From Pseudomonadota bacterium (GTDB lineage Bacteria > Desulfobacterota > BSN033 > WVXP01 > G020346125), in NCBI GenBank assembly GCA_030672465.1, contig DAOVGJ010000231.1, positions 1 to 7,405 of the forward strand: a stretch of 7,405 nucleotides of DNA. The letters run 5' to 3'. Every line of letters starts with the position of its first letter. Within the stretch, counting starts at the first letter, position 1. The notes under the pieces are model-generated. The model ran no database searches and was not told where the DNA came from. It saw nothing but the letters and a program-made list of their open reading frames with translations. Of the stretch, positions 5,883 through 7,405 are shown piece after piece. The position numbers and the translations under genes were made by a program.

Positions 5883-5927
5883 TTTCACAGGGTTCCAGGG
5901 GTCTAGGGGCCTAGGATTCTAGTGAAA
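5883..5927. repeat. Four-unit octamer array flanked by a 6-bp inverted repeat
   Basis: Bases 5890-5921 divide exactly into four degenerate 8-mers: GGGTTCCA, GGGGTCTA, GGGGCCTA and GGATTCTA. TTTCAC (5883-5888) and GTGAAA (5922-5927) bracket them as a perfect inverted pair, so the block could extrude as a stem-loop. The unit is the reverse complement of the family seen at 5936-6005. It is non-coding. Confidence 0.65.
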
Positions 5928-5935
5928 GACAAATT

Positions 5936-6005
5936 CCTTGAACCCTTTGAATCCTCGAATCCTTGAATCCTGATTGAAGGTTGACCCCTTGAATCCTTCA
6001 ATTCC
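5936..6005. repeat. Opposed array of degenerate TTGAATCC octamers
   Basis: The block is built from TTGAATCC and variants (TTGAACCC, TCGAATCC, TTGACCCC), with three exact copies at 5947-5954, 5963-5970 and 5989-5996. The reverse complement, GGATTCAA, matches the unit at 5890-5921, so the two blocks are in opposite orientation. Inside it, ATTGAAGG (5973-5980) pairs perfectly with CCTTCAAT (5995-6002). Similar 'GGATTCAAGGGGTCAA' stretches are, as I recall, frequent between genes in deltaproteobacterial genomes. Units are contiguous with no unique spacers, so this is not CRISPR. Confidence 0.65.
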
Positions 6006-6260
6006 ACCAACTAAATGGGAGAAGATCTTTTTTTATTATAGTGGGATTCTGTATCCTCTCAACATTCCTCAGGTTTATCCCCCATCATGATTGGCCCTTT
6101 TGACTTTCAATATGGTTTTATGGTAAATCGTGAGAAAATGAGATGTTAATAAGTTGGTGTGTTCTGACTACACGGGCGAGGGGCTCTCGGGCATGACTGG
6201 GAACGGGAAAGGAGCTCGGTCCGGGGTACCCGGTGTGGAGTTGAATCTTTGGGAGGGTCT
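6006..6260. other. Gene-free leader of the membrane-protein operon
   Basis: No convincing coding frame or RNA gene was seen. A T7 tract (6028-6034) with TATTATAG lies downstream of the octamer array. TTGACT (6100-6105) is a good -35 match, but the best -10 at a sensible distance is only TAAATC (6124-6129, preceded by TGG), so the promoter is tentative. Closer to the gene the sequence turns G-rich, with GGGTACCC (6224-6231) as a small palindrome. GGAGG (6252-6256) is the ribosome-binding site for the ATG at 6261. Confidence 0.4.
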
Positions 6261-7022
6261 ATGCGAATAAAGGAGCTTACTCAACTCTCTTCGACGCCCA
6301 TACCCAAAGCCTTGATGGCGGGTTTGGCAATTATTCTGGGAATCTTTGTTTATGGGCTCGTTCTTCTCCACCAGGACCAGGAGGCGTTCCTGGTTTGGAT
6401 CCGAGAGGACGGCTTGGTGGAGTGGCTCACCTTTGCAGTGCTCTTGATCACGTCCGCTTTTTCTTTTATCATGTCTTACGCTTTCAGCCGTTCCGAGCCG
6501 GAAAGTGGTGCGAAGAGGGTGTGGCTCTTCCTTGGTTTCCTGTTTCTTTTCGGAGCCATGGAGGAGATCTCCTGGGGGCAGAGGGTCTTTGGAATCGAAA
6601 GCCCGCAGTGGTTCTTGAAGCACAACCGGCAGGGCGAGACTAATCTACATAACCTTTTGGTCTTCGGCGTGAATATCAATAAGCTTGTCTTCGGCAAGAT
6701 TCTGGCAATTCTCATTGGAATTTATCTGTTGGCAATACCTCTGCTGTATCGATTCAACCAGGGATTTAAGGATTTCATTAATAGATGGTCCATTCCTATT
6801 GCCCAGAATTACCAGATCCTCCTCTTTGTCATTGTCGTCATAATCGTCCAACCCCATCTCAGGCTTGCGGAGAAGGCCGGGGAGTTGCGGGAGCTCTGCA
6901 GTTGCTTCTTCTTCCTTCTTATCCTGGTGCATCCATACAACCAGGAGATTTTCCCGTTGAAGGAGCTGGCAATCCGGAGACGGGAAGTTTCCCTTAATGT
7001 AGGAAAGGGTCGGGAATCATGA
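6261..7022 (+). CDS. Six-segment membrane protein of unknown function with EEISWGQR / NLHN motifs
   Basis: The product has 253 residues. Predicted membrane segments lie at about 17-37, 52-75, 87-105, then in the second half over KILAILIGIYLLAIPLLYRF, ILLFVIVVIIV and CSCFFFLLILV. Conserved-looking motifs sit between them: EDGLVEW (49-55), GAMEEISWGQRVFG (98-111) at the end of segment 3, and NRQGETNLHNL (122-132). I recognise this pattern from uncharacterised membrane proteins but know no function or name. Buried acidic residues E101/E102 with H130 and N131 suggest a catalytic or binding site in or near the membrane, which is inference only. ATG 6261 is chosen because GGAGG lies 4 nt upstream; an in-frame TTG at 6249, with TGGAG 8 nt before it, is the alternative and adds four residues. 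The stop overlaps the next start (ATGA), so the two products are probably made together. Confidence 0.8.
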   Translation: MRIKELTQLSSTPIPKALMAGLAIILGIFVYGLVLLHQDQEAFLVWIREDGLVEWLTFAVLLITSAFSFIMSYAFSRSEPESGAKRVWLFLGFLFLFGAMEEISWGQRVFGIESPQWFLKHNRQGETNLHNLLVFGVNINKLVFGKILAILIGIYLLAIPLLYRFNQGFKDFINRWSIPIAQNYQILLFVIVVIIVQPHLRLAEKAGELRELCSCFFFLLILVHPYNQEIFPLKELAIRRREVSLNVGKGRES

Positions 7023-7405
7023 AAGTGTTTCGAAGACTTCCAAGGCGCATTCGGTTCGTCCTGGTGCTGATTGGGCTCAACGTGCTCATGTTCACGTTGT
7101 TTCGCGTTATTTTCTGGATGCTGTTCCGGTCCACGGCACCAGAGGCCCCGGGCTCAGATTTCCTTTGGGCATTGTATCTGGGGTTTAAGTTCGATCTTCG
7201 CCTTTCCCTCCTGATCTGTCTCCCGGTCCTTGCCCTATCCTGGATTCCGGGCCTGAACTTCGTCCGTTCCTCCATCGCGAAATGGATATGGCTGGTGTAC
7301 TTTGTCGCCATGGCGGCTTTCCTCATCCTGACGTACTTTGTTGATCTTGCCCATTACGACTATCTTCACGACCGTCTCAATGCAAGTGCCGTCGATCATA
7401 TTCTC
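7019..7405 (+). CDS. LTA synthase / sulfatase-family envelope protein, N-terminal membrane region (partial, 3' end outside window)
   Basis: ATG 7019 overlaps the preceding stop by 4 bp, and the frame stays open for 129 codons to the window edge. The translation has a basic N-terminus (KVFRRLPRRIR) and three hydrophobic segments at about 12-36, 58-76 and 88-108. It also has the YLGFKFDLRLSLLICLP segment (53-69) and DLAHYDYLHDRLNAS (109-123). These are typical of the N-terminal membrane part of LtaS-like proteins, whose extracytoplasmic sulfatase/alkaline-phosphatase-fold domain follows. Such enzymes move phosphoglycerol or phosphoethanolamine groups onto envelope glycans or lipids. The catalytic domain is not in the window, so the activity is inferred. 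The nearest ribosome-binding match is GGAAAGG, 8 nt ahead of the ATG. Confidence 0.8.
   Translation, partial: MKVFRRLPRRIRFVLVLIGLNVLMFTLFRVIFWMLFRSTAPEAPGSDFLWALYLGFKFDLRLSLLICLPVLALSWIPGLNFVRSSIAKWIWLVYFVAMAAFLILTYFVDLAHYDYLHDRLNASAVDHIL

Noticed and set aside
5883..6005. CRISPR-like array
   Set aside because: The units are 8 bp, degenerate and contiguous, with no unique spacers and no cas genes nearby.
6165..6250. tRNA or small structured RNA suggested by the G-rich stretch with GGTCCGGGGTACCC
   Set aside because: No acceptor stem, anticodon arm or conserved tRNA T-arm sequence could be assembled; only short, weak hairpins were found.
6261..7022. CPBP/CAAX-type intramembrane protease
   Set aside because: The EE pair is followed by arginine at the wrong spacing (EEISWGQR, not EExxxR), and the FxxxH and HxxxN motifs are not seen in order.

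Overview
This looks like chromosomal DNA from an anaerobic Gram-negative bacterium, most likely a deltaproteobacterium in the broad sense (Desulfobacterota). Four things suggest this: a Trk potassium system of proteobacterial type, a YgbA-family gene behind a site that matches the HcpR operator I recall from sulfate reducers, a roughly 150-bp palindromic repeat, and arrays of degenerate GGATTCAA-type octamers of a kind I associate with such genomes. The lineage is an inference; there is no rRNA or other marker gene here.

Layout. Bases 1-419 (+) are the 3' end of a CBS/CorC_HlyC-domain protein. Its stop codon overlaps that of a convergent two-gene minus-strand operon (416-1605): an isoprenylcysteine methyltransferase-like membrane enzyme followed by a small RIO/Kdo-kinase-like protein, overlapping by 10 bp. 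A 272-bp divergent intergenic region with candidate promoters on both strands leads to trkA (1878-3251) and trkH (3251-4696). These share one base (TGATG) and together make a complete potassium uptake system: the NAD/ATP-sensing gating ring and the ion-conducting membrane subunit.

Downstream of trkH lies a non-coding stretch of about 310 bp. It holds a large palindromic repeat (4743-4895), a 12-bp palindrome, and an inverted repeat, CTTTGACC-AA-GGTCAAAG. The inverted repeat is centred exactly at -41.5 of a promoter inferred from a TATAGT -10 box. That promoter reads into ygbA (5010-5363), a cysteine-rich nitrosative-stress protein. Convergent to ygbA is a broken osmC-family gene (5443-5759, minus): its N- and C-terminal parts are recognisable but in different frames, with the centre missing. 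A GAAA-loop hairpin followed by a T-run sits at the convergence point and may terminate ygbA.

From 5760 to 6260 there is no gene. The stretch contains two opposed arrays of a degenerate 8-bp unit. The right edge holds an operon of two membrane proteins: a six-segment protein of unknown function with strongly patterned motifs (EEISWGQR, NRQGETNLHNL), overlapping by 4 bp (ATGA) the start of an LTA-synthase/sulfatase-like envelope protein that runs off the window.

Most genes are ordinary housekeeping or envelope functions. The strongest non-routine signals are the exact activator-promoter geometry in front of ygbA, the internally deleted osmC gene, the repeat with a duplicated end, and the unknown membrane protein paired with an LtaS-like transferase. 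I do not see a clear undescribed defence or mobile system.
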